Below are positions 39,221-51,214 of a stretch of DNA of 64,000 nt, one piece after another. Each line of letters starts with the position of its first letter. Position 1 is the stretch's first letter. The notes beneath the pieces are model-generated. The model ran no database searches, was not told where the DNA came from, and worked only from the letters and a program-made list of their open reading frames with translations. The position numbers were made by a program, and so were the translations under genes. Source of the DNA: Helopsaltes ochotensis (taxonomy: Eukaryota > Chordata > Aves > Passeriformes > Locustellidae); the NCBI GenBank assembly GCA_013400155.1, contig VXBM01000336.1, positions 413,041 to 477,040 on the forward strand, in the 5' to 3' direction.

Positions 39221-39470
39221 CTGATTCTGGTGTCCGGACAATTGCACTGTCAATGTAGCCTGCTTCAGTGGTAACTGCAGACACTTCAAAAAGATAGGTG
39301 GTGTATGGCCTGAGGTTAGTTACAACAAAGCTGATGGGTTCACTCCAAACAGAGCTCATTTGACTTGGTGCCTCTGTACTTGGTGTCACTGTTGTCTGTG
39401 AAACAATTGTGGATTTCCCAGAAGTAGTTGAAGGAGTTGTAGTACTCCACAAAAAAGATTCACTCTTATC
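39221..39470 (-). CDS. PTPRQ: W19: FN3 domain F11, Ser/Thr-rich insert and last part
   Basis: 250 nt, phase 0 to 1. It begins DKSESFLWSTTTPSTTSGKS and continues with a Ser/Thr/Pro-rich insert of about 35 residues, a likely O-glycosylated loop that also exists in human but with different sequence, then returns to conserved SFVVTNLRPYTTYLFEVSAV. Donor TCAG|GTACAT. The loop is the most variable part of this otherwise conserved domain. Confidence 0.95.
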
Positions 39471-40831
39471 CTAGAAATACAAAATAGGAAACATAATAAG
39501 GTGCATCTATACCAAATAATTGTAAATATATGTAGATGAAAACGGCAGACCATCTTTGAAAAAAATTACTATAAATTGGTTCTTCTTTTTGTACTTCAGT
39601 TTTCAAATTTAGGCAGACTGTGCTAATGCATCCCGTTAGTGACAGTTATATGTTATTGCCTTATTCAAAAAGTTCTCAAATCTGTCTGAACAGAAGCATC
39701 TCTCTAGGTTTCATTTAATTATTCCCAGTTTTCATTTTCAGCATTCAGTCTCTGGAAAAGAACTTTCCTAGCGAGGTCCTTTTGTGTCACATATATGTTG
39801 TATGTGTGAATACGTGTGCATACACATGTATAATGTACACATATCCATGCAACATGGAGAAAAGCAGACTGGAGTTTCTTAATCCGTCATGTCAGGAGAC
39901 AGCTCTGAAAAATTGCTAGGCACTGTGGTGACCAATTCTTATGGTTCAGTAGGTGGCAGCCTGCCTCCTCAGTGCTGAATTAAATCAACCTGGTGTCAGG
40001 AACTTTTGCAATGCCGAAGATGATCTTCCAAATAAAAACTGAAACCAGAGTTATGATAATGTACATCATTTAAAACTTCACTTTTCATTAAAGCACTAAG
40101 TGTAGGAAATTGGGGGGAAAAAAAGATAAAAGGAAAAAACCATTTTTTAATGTTTTAACATTTGAGTAATTGCAAAACTGTGCTCTAAGTAAGAAGAAAA
40201 AAATTCTAGAAGAGAGAATTTTCTTCAAGAAATTCAAAAAGGATACAATGGCTACAGGTCTGAATTCAACAATAAGAACAATTCAGACTACAACCATATT
40301 TTTGAAAATCGCTCTGTTAATCGTGTTTGGTTTTTATTTTCATATGAGAAGTACTTAAAAATTATTGAAATTTGATACACAGAATAAAGCATACTTTTAA
40401 AATACAAAAAAGCATTCTCATACTATATATAAAATAAGACATTAAAAATACTACATGTCTGCAGTGACCAAAGAAACCCTGTAAGTTCTTGGTTTTTTCT
40501 AATTGAATAGTGTGGGGAAAAAAAAAAATTCAAAGCTGGAAAAATTAGAAATTTTCTATTTCACGATTTTCTGTTAAAAGGATGCCAAACTTAACCTTTC
40601 ATAACATCTTTACTTTGATTAAACTGAACTTTTCAAGCAAAAGCATTCCATTTAAACTACTTTGAACAAAAAGCTTTTTCTTCATGCATTTTATCTTGTC
40701 TTAGGACTAAGTTTGTAAGTGTTGTGGAATCTTTCTGAAAAGCAAGCCTCCCCATTTTTATGTCTCGAATTTTAAATGTAAAACTATGTGGGTTGAGTCT
40801 ATTTCTAATTTAAAAGGTTTATAGCACTTAC
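39471..40831. other. Intron W18-W19, nothing recognised
   Basis: 1.4 kb, AT-rich. Confidence 0.5.
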
Positions 40832-41031
40832 ATTACATTCTGGTAACCTCCCAGACAGAAGGTCCTCTACTTTAACCAAGACATCTTTCACTACAATTCC
40901 ACTCCTTGCATGTTTCACACCAATCTTGAAACTGGTTATCTTTCCATTTGGTTGCCGGGGGAGAAACCAGATCAGATTTACAGCTGAAGAATTTAAGGCT
41001 TCAACTGTGAGATTCACTACTTTACCTGGAG
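40832..41031 (-). CDS. PTPRQ: W18: FN3 domain F11, first part
   Basis: 200 nt, phase 1 to 0. APGKVVNLTVEALNSSAVNL, then IWFLPRQPNGKITSFKIGVK, ending GRLPECN. Close to human. N-glycosylation sites NLTV and NSSA. Donor AAT|GTAAGT. Confidence 0.95.
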
Positions 41032-43050
41032 CTTGAAAACAAAACAAAAGCAGTGAGATAAACTTCTCTTCTCAGCACTGAAAAATAGCAGTTTTGGTGT
41101 TTTTTTTAATGCCATTTCTAGCTTTCAAATTCTGAAGCAAACACATAAAAATCATTCACAAAAACATGTAAAGTAGCTGATATACAGCCAGCTGTTTCTC
41201 AGTCTGGTTTAAGCAAGAAATATAATTATTTCAATCTCATGATATACATAGTAATTGGTCAACTTAAAAAATTCTTCCCAGAAGCAAGTCACCAACTGTT
41301 CCAGAAAAATTTTGCCCATTTTTTTCTGGTTAAGTGCATCTGATAACACTGTGTGTTTTATTTCACTTTACCTGTGTCATCTTTTCTGCTGCAAACAGAT
41401 TTTTGGTAGCTTTAAGTAACTCAATTAAATTGGAACATTCACTATTATTGCATAAATTCTGCTCTTTGTATCAGTGACAATTTCTGTGGCCCTTTGTCAG
41501 AGTATCAATATTAATGACAGCACAAAGGGAGGAGATGCAGCACCTAAATCAGATTTTACAGGCTGTTTTACATGCGTAACTCTCCTGTGAATTAGAATCC
41601 TGTGGCCCTGTCTTAGTGCTGCCTACATGTGGCAGAGTCAGCAGCGAGTCCTGCAATAGCTGCCTTAGTACAAAGGAGAAAAGGCTTTCCACACTCGTTT
41701 AAAATATAAGGTATTCCACAATTACAGACCTTCCACAGGTGAATTGACAGCTCCTCCTAGTCTCATATTTAGTGCTTTCAGTCCTGCTACATCTTTTCCA
41801 GATCCTTCACTTCTTTTCCCCTCCTCCCAAACCACAGCCTTTATATTTAAATAATTTTATCTTCTGGCTAACTTTCTCACTTTAGATTCCCCATCTTTAT
41901 GTTGATTAAGATGTTGGGCTTTCCTTGGCCATCAAAGCAAGAAGTAAAACAAAAAAAGCCAGTTGAGAAAGTAAAAGTATAAATGTTATACCAATGACAC
42001 ATAACTCACCTAGAATTTGACTAAATCTTCCAATTACACTTACAGTAAGGCCTTTAGGTTTAATAAAAATGTAGACAGAAATGCTTCCAAAAGTAAAAAG
42101 CTTATGTTCTCATATGGAGAAATGCTCTCCTCTGTCAAACATGAGTAAATATTAAAGCTCACAGAAATAAGGTTTTTTTACCAGCAGTAATGCAAAAAAA
42201 AAGTGAAGAATAATGATTTCACATAGATCCATGTGGCAAGTTTAACTACTCTTCCTTATATTCATAATTTATATTCATAAATTCATAAATTATTGCATTC
42301 TTTGTGCAGAGTGATGATTCCTGCCATTAATTAAGATATCTCACTCTGCAGTTTGCACAGAAACAGAAGGCAGCCCAAACACAGATGGCCAGTCACTGCC
42401 GTGGCAGCACGAGTTCTTGTTCACAAGCAGACTGGTGCGAGCTCGTCAGCCAAGGCACAACTACTCCCGGAGCACCAGCGAGATCACAAACACTACACTA
42501 GTAAAGATTGGCCAAACTCAGACTATGTTTTTAATCTTCAAAACCCCCAACTCAGAATTTCATTTCAGACTTTTTTTTTTACCTTCAGAATTAATACATA
42601 AAATTTTTATAAAATACGTTCTGTGCTGAGCTTCTTAGAACCCATCACTAAACAAATACAGTTTGACTTAAGCAGACAATGGCAGAGATGATCCCATAAC
42701 AAAGTCTGTCTCCTAGAACTGTTGCAGGCAACAGCAGATGGATCCACTTGATAGGTAGCTCTGCTCTGCTGTGACCTTGCCTTCTGGAAGCTGGCTACCT
42801 AGAAACTGGCATAGGAAAACTCCAAGAAAAACAGACTTTGTGTACAACAAACACTCCTATGGACACGCCCTAAATGCTGCAGTTAGCAAATAGAACAAAA
42901 TGAACCTTTGTCACTGAGTGATAGAATAAGAATAAGGATTTTGTACTAAATGCATTAGAATTTGTTCAAGTATGGAATTTATAATGGAAATTTATTTGAA
43001 CACATTAGAGCAGCTTTAATCAAAATAATTAGCAGCTTTGTTAAATTTAC
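41032..43050. other. Intron W17-W18 (2.0 kb), nothing recognised
   Basis: AT-rich; a short TTCATAAATT repetition near 42261-42295 only. Confidence 0.5.
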
Positions 43051-43120
43051 CACTTTCTGCAGTCTGAAAAAGGAAAGGATCGCTAAATACTCCAATACCA
43101 GCACTATTCTCAGCAGCAAC
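43051..43120 (-). CDS. PTPRQ: W17: FN3 domain F10, last part
   Basis: 70 nt, phase 0 to 1, a micro-exon-sized piece. [20 protein letters not shown] then AES matches the human sequence exactly where it should follow W16. Acceptor tttttcctgtag, donor AGTG|GTAAAT. It is 2.2 kb from W16. Confidence 0.93.
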
Positions 43121-45294
43121 CTACAGGAAAAAAAGAAAGGATCCACATTAGAAAATCTACAGTATATACAGTTTCAGGGAATATGAAAATTCTAAGGATA
43201 CACTGAGATACAACTTTTAACTTTTAAACTATAAATAAACAAATGAACATGCCCCTTTTGTTGTGTTGTATAATTTATATTCAATGTTTAAATGTAAAAA
43301 AATAAAAGGGAAATGTATGTAACAGCATAAGAAATTGAGAAAACCACGTGAATATCAACATATCAAAAGAGGATCCCTATTTTATGAATCCCTATTTTAT
43401 GCAAAAATCAACAGCAAGAATAACACCAGTAACACTCCTTTTTCTTACCACAATACACTTAAACCAGATTCTGCATTCCTATTTTACTTATAACTTACTA
43501 TAACTTAAAAAGGGTTAAAAAGGGTAAAAAGGAGAAGAATTTCCCTTTTATTTCTCTGTCTCCTATAGTCTAGCAAGACAAGGTCAAGCTTCCTCAAAAC
43601 AGAAACCCAAGGAAAGCATGTCTTTTTGCAGAAAGACATGTCAGGAGATTGTAGATGCCCTTTATGATGGAGATGCTTCAGTGCTCACAGTCATGGACAA
43701 GTCTTCCCACAGCAGAGCAATATATCGAGACTTTTGTAGATTTTATGGAGATAAACAAAACAACGCCATTTGCTCTGCAATATAGAGTTTGGTGACAATT
43801 CAACTCAGTGATGGGCCATGGCATTCAGTACTTACAAAGAAAGAGGAAGGATGCCTAACTTCTTATTTTGAAAATAAGTAAAAGGCACAACGAAAGGTAA
43901 AAAAACATGAGTAAAATTGCAACAGTGACGGTGAGAGGTGTGGGAAAGAAGAAGCAAAGTGAAAAGCTCTCCGGCAATGTTACAGCTGGCAGCATCAGGC
44001 AACAAAGGCCATGGGGTTTAGGGAGCTGACAGTGCAGACTGTGGGGAACGCAGGGTGAGAAGGGGTAGGTGTGCAAAACTAAGTCTGGATCAGTGTAGAA
44101 GTGACAGACAGCACAGAGGGTAACGAAGGGGAAAAGGAAGATAAGGCCTTGGCCCAGAAAGGGAAACTTGTTTTAATCACTTCTTGGCACTGAACAGTGT
44201 GTTTTCAAAGATTGTTAAGATTAAACAAAAGGACAAAGCTACAACAGGCAAACACAGTAAAGGAATACAAGGTAGCATGGAAGACTTAATCTAGGATGTC
44301 AAGAATAGCCTATGTCACTGGCCAGCTCCTTCCTAAGCCACACAAACACATGCACATCCACCTCATGACTACAGCCAACCCCACCTACTTATGCTTCACA
44401 GGGACAATCACTTGAAACATCCTTAGGCATTAATAATTTTATGGTAATTGCAATACCTGAGGAAATTCCCTGGAGATTTCCTGACATGCAGTCAGGAAAT
44501 TCTGACAGTATTTAAACTATACTATATAAATCTTAACCTATGTCCTCACCTAAACATTGTTTTTATTACCTCATCTCAGGGTAGATATTGTAGAAAGAGC
44601 TCAGAAACAAAATTAGCATTAAGATAGACATGGAAATTCCTACCTCATATGTACAACTTCAAGGCAACTGAATGGAATGAAGCAAAGCAACACAGAATTT
44701 CATTTAATTCTTGATATTGAAAAGAGGTACCTCTACAAGGCTCTTATGAAAGAGTAAAGCAGGCAAAGAATTGCTTGGGAAATATTGCCAAGAGAGTAGC
44801 TGTTAATTTCTGTCCACCTGAAGCCATCTACAGTTGAAGAGTTCAGAGATGGATCAGGAGCATCTAATCTCAATGCAAACAAGTTCCATATATGGAAGAC
44901 ATGCTTTTTTGGATCTGCCTGAGATGATTTAGTAATCTATATGTAATATGTAAAGCATATCAGTCATTTGAAAGATTAAATCTCAATGCAGATAAGGAAG
45001 GATTTAGATGTTTCCAAAAGTGCTACCCCTTGCTTTTTATGTTTTACCATATAATGCCATATGTTAATACAAATATCAGTATATTTCAGCACAAGTTTGG
45101 CTGGAACATTTTTAAGTAGAATTTAAGAACACTACTCATATAAACTCAACTAAAACAATATCTCACTAATATACTTTATATTGCAACAGTAAATAGCAAA
45201 GTCCCTCAGAAAACTACAGGAACCTACTATAAACTCATAAAATTTACAACAAATCAGAATTCAAAATACTAAGAGGTACCTGTAAAGCTCTTAC
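43121..45294. other. Intron W16-W17 (2.2 kb), nothing recognised
   Basis: A small direct repeat (gatccctattttatg twice, 43371-43400). Otherwise nothing seen. Confidence 0.5.
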
Positions 45295-45521
45295 CATAAT
45301 TTCATAAGTTGTTCCAGGGTTGAGACTGGTGAGAAGAACTTCCAAACTATCTGGTTTTGTTGTGACCTGTGTATAAACTGTTTGCAACCATGGGCAGACT
45401 TCTTTATATTTAACAACGTAGGAGAGAATTCTTCCATTTGGATAGAGTGGTGTGTTCCATGACAGCAGAATCCCAGCAGAACCCACTCTTTCACCTGCAA
45501 GGAACACAGGTGGCCCAGGAT
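45295..45521 (-). CDS. PTPRQ: W16: FN3 domain F10, first part
   Basis: 227 nt, phase 1 to 0. PGPPVFLAGERVGSAGILLS then WNTPLYPNGRI, KEVCPW and LNPGTTYEIM follow human PTPRQ nearly residue for residue. Donor ATG|GTAAGA. The acceptor tttttttag sits directly on a compound poly-T/TA/TG tract (see the repeat at 45524). Confidence 0.95.
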
Positions 45522-45523
45522 CT

Positions 45524-45605
45524 AAAAAAAAAAAAAAAAAAAAAAAAAATTAAAAAAAAAAAAAAAAAATATATATGCACACTCACATACACACACACAC
45601 ACACA
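45524..45605. repeat. Poly-A/TA/CA compound tract on the W16 acceptor
   Basis: A26, TT, A18, then TA and CA units. In sense it is TG/TA/poly-T ending at the acceptor tttttttag of W16, so it supplies that exon's pyrimidine tract. Confidence 0.92.
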
Positions 45606-46213
45606 TGTAAAATAATTTTTAACTAAGATTCATTAGAGTGGAGATACATTCACAGATGCTATAGAGAAATTAAATCATCTGCCAACATAAAAACTACTGA
45701 AAACTGATGTACTTCTGAATTAAAAGGTCTTTTTCTGGCTAGAGTCCTGTTAGAAGTTATCAGGTAATTTTGGAACACCAGAAACACTCTTTCATTAGAA
45801 TGTAAAAAATGCATTGCTCAAGATCATTGTTAAAAACCAGAGTTTAATGCCAATTTGACATTTGATGTATTCTAGCATTCAAGTAAAGTATATGCTCTTA
45901 TAAAGCACATCTGATTTGGCTACATTTTTTTGGAAATAGCTCTGAATGTTTCTTTATGTACCACTATACCTATAAATCAGAGTCTGGATAATATTACATG
46001 ACACAATAGCAAATATTTCAAAAGCTTATAAATTCCTAAGCTCTCATAGAACACTTCAGATTCAGTGTATTTTTAAATGGTTAAAGAAGATGAAAAATTT
46101 TAATGACTGTTCAAAACTGATTATAATTTCTTGGACATTACTGTGCACATAATAAATATAAGAAAGCACAGTTTAAAAAATGAACAAAATTTCATCAGTC
46201 ATCTTTAACTCAC

Positions 46214-46325
46214 TTGTCACATTTGTTGTCACAGTTCTACTTGCAGGTGAACTATAGACTGAAGAAGAAACTGCAGAAACTGTAACAGTGTATGTTGTTC
46301 CAGGAATGGTATTGGAAAAATCAGC
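46214..46325 (-). CDS. PTPRQ: W15: FN3 domain F9, second half
   Basis: 112 nt, phase 0 to 1. ADFSNTIPGTTYTVTVSAVS aligns with human VDVSNVVPGTRYDITISSIS, which there follows the signal peptide directly. It ends RTVTTNVTS. Acceptor gtcctatttcag, donor ACAA|GTGAGT. In the long form it completes F9; in the short form it would be an incomplete half-FN3 at the amino terminus, as in the human reference protein. Confidence 0.92.
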
Positions 46326-46783
46326 CTGAAATAGGACATAGATTTATTTAAGCCTTTTATGAAGAATCACAAAAATGAAGCCCCTTCCCTCAAAAAAACC
46401 CCAAACAAACAGAAAAAAACCCTACCAAACAAAGCACAAAAAACCCAGAAATTTTTGAGCAATTCATTACTAAAAATAATTGTTTACATCTGCTAGCTAC
46501 AGTATTCTGCTGTCAACTACCCTTCATAAGATGTGTTCAACATTCAATATTAAAGAACAACAAAATTAACTATTAATTTTATCCTGGAGTCCCCTATCAA
46601 TGTATCTATAGAGGTTTTTCTGTATTATCATCATCAAAGTAAATATGAAGCATTATAAAACTCCTTTTTGAAAGAATGAACAAAAAAAGCAACCTGAAAA
46701 ACAAGATTTTGACCCTTAAACTAACCCATCCTTTTCAGTAAACATAATTATAAACTCTTTTAGCAAGAAATTCAATTAAATAC

Positions 46784-46837
46784 CTGTATCTTTGCAGTTC
46801 CAATGAAAAACAGAAGCAAAACTTCCAGAACAACCAT
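46784..46837 (-). CDS. PTPRQ: Alternative first coding exon: signal peptide of a short PTPRQ form
   Basis: 54 coding nt: ATG to donor ATACAG|GTATTT, phase 0. The translation MVVLEVLLLFFIGTAKIQ is a hydrophobic leader with a small-residue cleavage region and is close to the human PTPRQ leader I remember (MDFLIIFLLLFIGTSETQ). The ATG has A at -3 and G at +4. It lies inside the intron between W14 and W15 and its phase fits W15 directly. The 5' untranslated part was not delimited. This is the exon that makes the human-type amino terminus; its use here implies an internal promoter. Confidence 0.8.
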
Positions 46838-46839
46838 TA

Positions 46840-46960
46840 TTTCTGTTAATATTATATGTTCCAAAGAGCAGAATCAAAAAGTGCTCCTATATCTTTTTGA
46901 TGGCTTAGCAGTGAAATGCTGCCTGCATTAATGATTTAAGCAGAGATCTTCCTGGCAAGT
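46840..46960 (-). promoter_or_regulatory. Possible internal promoter of the short form
   Basis: In sense, upstream of the internal ATG there is a TATA-like aaaagatatagg (46886-46897, about 50 bp before the ATG) and, further up, AT-rich homeodomain/POU-like words (tgcattaatgat at 46924-46935 on the plus strand). POU4F3 is a hair-cell factor, so such a site would make sense, but words of this kind are frequent in AT-rich DNA. Inferred from position only. Confidence 0.25.
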
Positions 46961-47254
46961 ACACAATTAATGAGCCTGTACTACTCAATAGCTCTGCCCT
47001 TCCCTTGTTAAACTATTCATGAAACCTTGGATGACGGTCTGCATCCTTCTAGTAGACCTTAAAAAAGAAGTTTATTACCTGTTGTTAGGTAGCAAACATT
47101 GGATGCTGAAATTTGCTTCCATCCCACCAATTTTGCATTAATACTTTCATATTCATATATGCCTTAAACCGCTAAGAAGGAAAGCTTGAATTCCTCATCA
47201 GCACAGCACATAAGGAAAAGCTGGCCCTGCTAGTCCTGTAATAAAAGCACTTAC

Positions 47255-47415
47255 TTGATACTCCCTAAGTCCAAGATCTAGGATAACAGCAGAAGCATGA
47301 TTAGGAACAAGATCCACATGAAATCTGTCTACAAGTCCATACGGTAGTCTCCAATACAGTGAAAAATAATATGGTGAAACATTGAAGAATTTAAGACCTT
47401 CTGGCTTTGCAGGTT
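47255..47415 (-). CDS. PTPRQ: W14: FN3 domain F9, first half (long form only)
   Basis: 161 nt, phase 1 to 0. EPAKPEGLKFFNVSPYYFSL is followed by YWRLPYGLVDRF, giving strands A-C of an FN3. Acceptor gcaattctttttcag, donor ATCAA|GTAAGT. It ends in phase 0, exactly like the internal signal-peptide exon at 46784, so both can be joined to W15. In the short form this half-domain would be missing. Confidence 0.8.
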
Positions 47416-49146
47416 CTGAAAAAGAATTGCGGAATAAATGACATTAACTTAAATAACTCAATTTAAAATATATTAGTAGTTACAACTGAATAGAAAAGCA
47501 TCCAAGAGCTTACTTGCTATACAAAGGATTAGTCTGGATATGGCAGCATGTGATCCTACAGTTGCTACACTACCTCTGGGATTTGGTTGATGGCCTCCCA
47601 ACTACACTGGGATGCCTGTTCACAGAGAGCAAGCTCAAGTGTCCCCGCACAGTGCTCAGTTAACAACAAAATCTCTGCTCAGTCCTGGTGTTTCTGCTGT
47701 CCTCAACCCTAAACTTAGCACTGCTGCTGACATAACTACTGCTGCAGTTGAAATTCAAGATATAGTACTGTCTCTTCTGCTGTAGCCACAGGGTTGGTAA
47801 CTCTTCTATACACTTCATGTATTTGGAATCCCAGTAATTCCACGAACTCTAGGCAGTTAAGATCCCAAAATTTGGGTTGTCTACTCCTTTTATTAAAGCC
47901 AGGTTTCCACCTGCTCAGATCACAACATCTCATTTTCTTCTGCTTTTAAAAGGACATTTACATGTGTATTATTCACACCAAGCCTAATAATGAATCAGAT
48001 TTCAAATTCTTCAGTAGGTCATTAAAATATTGTCTACATATAAGACACTATAATTTGTTCACCTGTACAATCTCTAGCCATGTTTTCTTTCTACTTTGGA
48101 ACTCTTGTACAGCTATCAGCTTTCCCCATGCTCATCTCTCAGATGAGATGAGAGGACTTGCACTCAGTCCTCTGTCTGCCTTTCTAACATGGTTCCTCCA
48201 AATTCACACTAATCTTCTAGTAGTTTGAATAATGCATAGCTTCAACCCTGAAAGATTTCCATTCCTTTCTTATTTGCTGTAAATCTGCTAAGATTACCAA
48301 TCTTTGGTGGACTCTTTACACAGACTATGCAAAGCTGCAGATTTGGTTCAAACAGATTGATCCAGTTCTGCCATCAAACAATCTGAAATAATAATATATC
48401 CAAACATTAACTTAAGATTTTATATTGTATCTGTATTTGTCACATATGTATGATTTCTAACTCGTGGTTTTATTTTGACACTAACAGAAACAAAAAAATA
48501 TTAATAATATATGAGGAGGTGTGCAAATTTAACTGAGAGCATAGTTCTTCCTTTTAGTATACTCTTATAGGTTTTGAGTCCTATTGCTCTCACTGGTCCT
48601 ATTATTTGCATGGATCTCAACTTCTATTAAAGCTGGATTTTATGTTTTTAGAGGTCTTTTTCAACACAATTAATTTCTGAGTGTAGTTTACAATCTAAAG
48701 CCTTAATTCTACAAACATTTCTAAACCTGTTTAACTTCACTCACTGTAAAAAACAAAAAACAAAAAACAAAAAACAAAAAACAAAAAACAAAAAACAAAA
48801 AACAAAAAACAAAAAACAAAAAACAAAAAACAAAAAAAACCCCTACTGAAATATCTGTAAGGTAAAATTCAGCTTGTGTATAACTCTTTGCAGGATAAGA
48901 TCCAAAATACAAAAAACAGACAAAAGAAATGCAGCACATCTAAAGACATTTTGTTTCTGACAGCTATTGCTACGTGCAGGTTGAATAGGGTATAAGTAAT
49001 ATATGCCCGCAGTGACAGCGAACTATTACATGTAAGATCTCTTGAAATCTCGGTGTTACTCGAGGAAGTTGGATGTACACAGATAAACATGAACTATTAG
49101 GGACAGCTACCATTCACCGGCAGAGGAAGCAAGAAACCACACAGAC
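47416..49146. other. Intron W13-W14 with heptamer repeat
   Basis: Contains the (CAAAAAA)n repeat at 48748-48839. Otherwise nothing recognised. Confidence 0.55.
48748..48839. repeat. (CAAAAAA)n heptanucleotide minisatellite
   Basis: About thirteen near-perfect 7-bp units of one C and six A. Confidence 0.93.
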
Positions 49147-49407
49147 CTGCTACAAATTCAAGGAAAGCAGAAGCTCCTTCAATATTTCCTTTTAGTCTTT
49201 TCAGTGTGAAATTATAAATGCCCCCAGCTGTCAGGTCTGTAACACTAAAGTCAGTCATTGTTCCTGGAATTCTGAACTTTTTTATGAAGGTGTTGTTTGA
49301 TAAAGATGCTTTATGAGAAGTGAAGTTAGTCTTGGTTGGATTCCACATTAGAGTTGCAGAGGAAGTATTTACCATTTTCAATGTCAGACCACATATCCCA
49401 GCAGGTT
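49147..49407 (-). CDS. PTPRQ: W13: FN3 domain F8
   Basis: 261 nt, phase 1 to 1, one-exon FN3. Core Trp in TLMWNPTK; E-F segment DLTAGGIYNFTLKRL. Several N-glycosylation sites (NTSS, NFTS, NNTF, NFTL). The donor GCAG|GTCTGT has a poor +3/+4, but it is the only GT that keeps phase with W14, and the exon part CAG is ideal. Confidence 0.78.
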
Positions 49408-51051
49408 CTAAAATGGTAAAAATTAAAGAGATTAATAAAGAAAAAAATAATCCCTAGCACTTAAAAACATAAGAAAATAACAGCCTCTAAAAATAAATGG
49501 TTTTTGCTTAAATGAATGTTTTCAAAACATCATGAAATATGGATACAAATTTTAGAACTTTTTGTATGGATATACAGAAAAGAGTGTCATTATGTTGCAC
49601 AGAGTAAATAAAACCTGGGGATGTACTTCCTGCGTGCACTATGAAATTTATGGAAAAAAATTTCAATTTTATTAGGTCTTCTCTAAGAACAGTAACATTG
49701 CTCACTAGTACGACAGGATGAGAATAGAACACTTCATAAGCAGAAGTAGAGATTTTAGTCACTCCAAATTTTTCTAAAATGCATTATATGCCAAAAAATT
49801 TTAGAAAACTGTTCATCTGCTCACTTAGAGACACAGTAAATAGCAGAGTCTCAGTGATTATCCCTTTTTTCCTTTTTAAAATAGTATTTTAAAATTATAT
49901 TAAGGTTCCTAAAATCACAGATAATTCACTAATAACACCTCCATTAATCTGTGCAGCACAGCTGTTGGGAAAGAAAAATGTTTCCATTCCTCCTAAAAAG
50001 TGAATCTTCCACATCTTGCATCTTGCTTGAAGCTTTATGAAAAATACTAATTAACATATGCCTATTACTCAGCATGAAAAAAATCTTTAGGGTTTTCCAT
50101 TAAAATTATAGAGTAAACTTTCCATAATCTATGCATACTCAGGACCCATCAACTACTCTCCGGAAAATATTTACCTGAAGAAAAAGAAAACATCTTCAGG
50201 AACATGATAATGAATATTCTGCTGTTCTGCTGCATGTTTCATTCACAAGAATCTGCAGGACTTCTTCTGGTTTGGTTTTTTTTTTCAGAGATTCACTTAT
50301 CTTTGAACAACTAAGTGCAGAGCCTCCTTGTCTATTAAATGAGTTAAGGAGTTATAGTCCAAACAAGCCACAGAATATCCATCAAAGAAGAGAGGAGGTC
50401 TATGTCATGTATGTGTATAAACCTGGGAGCTGATTAAGCTGTTTCTGATTACAACTAGCTGCTCTTTATCTGCTTTGGTAGTCCAGAATTCAATATAAAT
50501 CTTCTTCAAATTTATGCCACAAATAAATTTCCCACTCTTTTATGTTGTATCACAGGAGCACTGGAAAATACGTGTTTGCTCAGAGACAGAAAATGAGTGC
50601 AAGACACTGGTTTCTGGACCTAGTTAAGCTCTCCAAAATACAGTTCCTCCTACTGTCTTAAGGACACATTCTGTGTCCTTGCACAGGAGCACTATTCCAC
50701 TCTGGGACCATGGGCTTGCAAGAACTTAGGAGATACAGACACAATTGTAAACAAAATGCAAGGTAATTATGAAAGTATAGGAAGCTATTCTGGCAAGATC
50801 TTACTTTTTTAGAGCTGGAAGCTTTTTTCAAAGAGCTATTTTCAGCCATGTCTAGACTGCTAAACCTAAATCCAGTGAGCTATGTACAAAGCTCCCATTG
50901 AAACAACTGTGACAAGAAGAAGCACAACTTTCCTCCCAAAGCTGAAGTTTCATTTTGAATTCTGTGACCTGTTTGAGTTACAAACAATGATTTAAATGTC
51001 TCTGAACATCCACTGGTTTTCAAAAAGACAATTTATAAGGTATTTCCTTAC
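49408..51051. other. Intron W12-W13, nothing recognised
   Basis: 1.6 kb; no exon or repeat identified. Confidence 0.5.
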
Positions 51052-51214
51052 TTGTGATGACTTTTTTCTCCACAGCCACAGAGTAATCCGAGTCTTTAAT
51101 TGTCCTTAACTGAAAAATGTATTCTGTCCCAGGGGTCAGATTTTTCACTACAGCTCTGCTGTCATAAATAGTTCTGGTAAGCAGCTTTTCATTATTCATC
51201 AGACAATATGAAAG
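51052..51214 (-). CDS. PTPRQ: W12: FN3 domain F7, second half
   Basis: 163 nt, phase 0 to 1. It starts LSYCLMNNEKLL and contains NLTPGTEYIFQLRTIKDSD, a classical FN3 E-F segment, then ends VEKKVIT before donor ACAA|GTAAGG. The Asn of NLTP is in a sequon followed by Pro. Confidence 0.8.

Larger units (their letters stand above)
46326..47254. other. Intron W14-W15, holding the internal first exon
   Basis: Apart from the signal-peptide exon and the putative promoter listed separately, no repeats were seen. Confidence 0.6.

Noticed and set aside
48721..48939. FFVFCFL-repeat minus-strand frame
   Set aside because: Translation of the CAAAAAA heptamer repeat.
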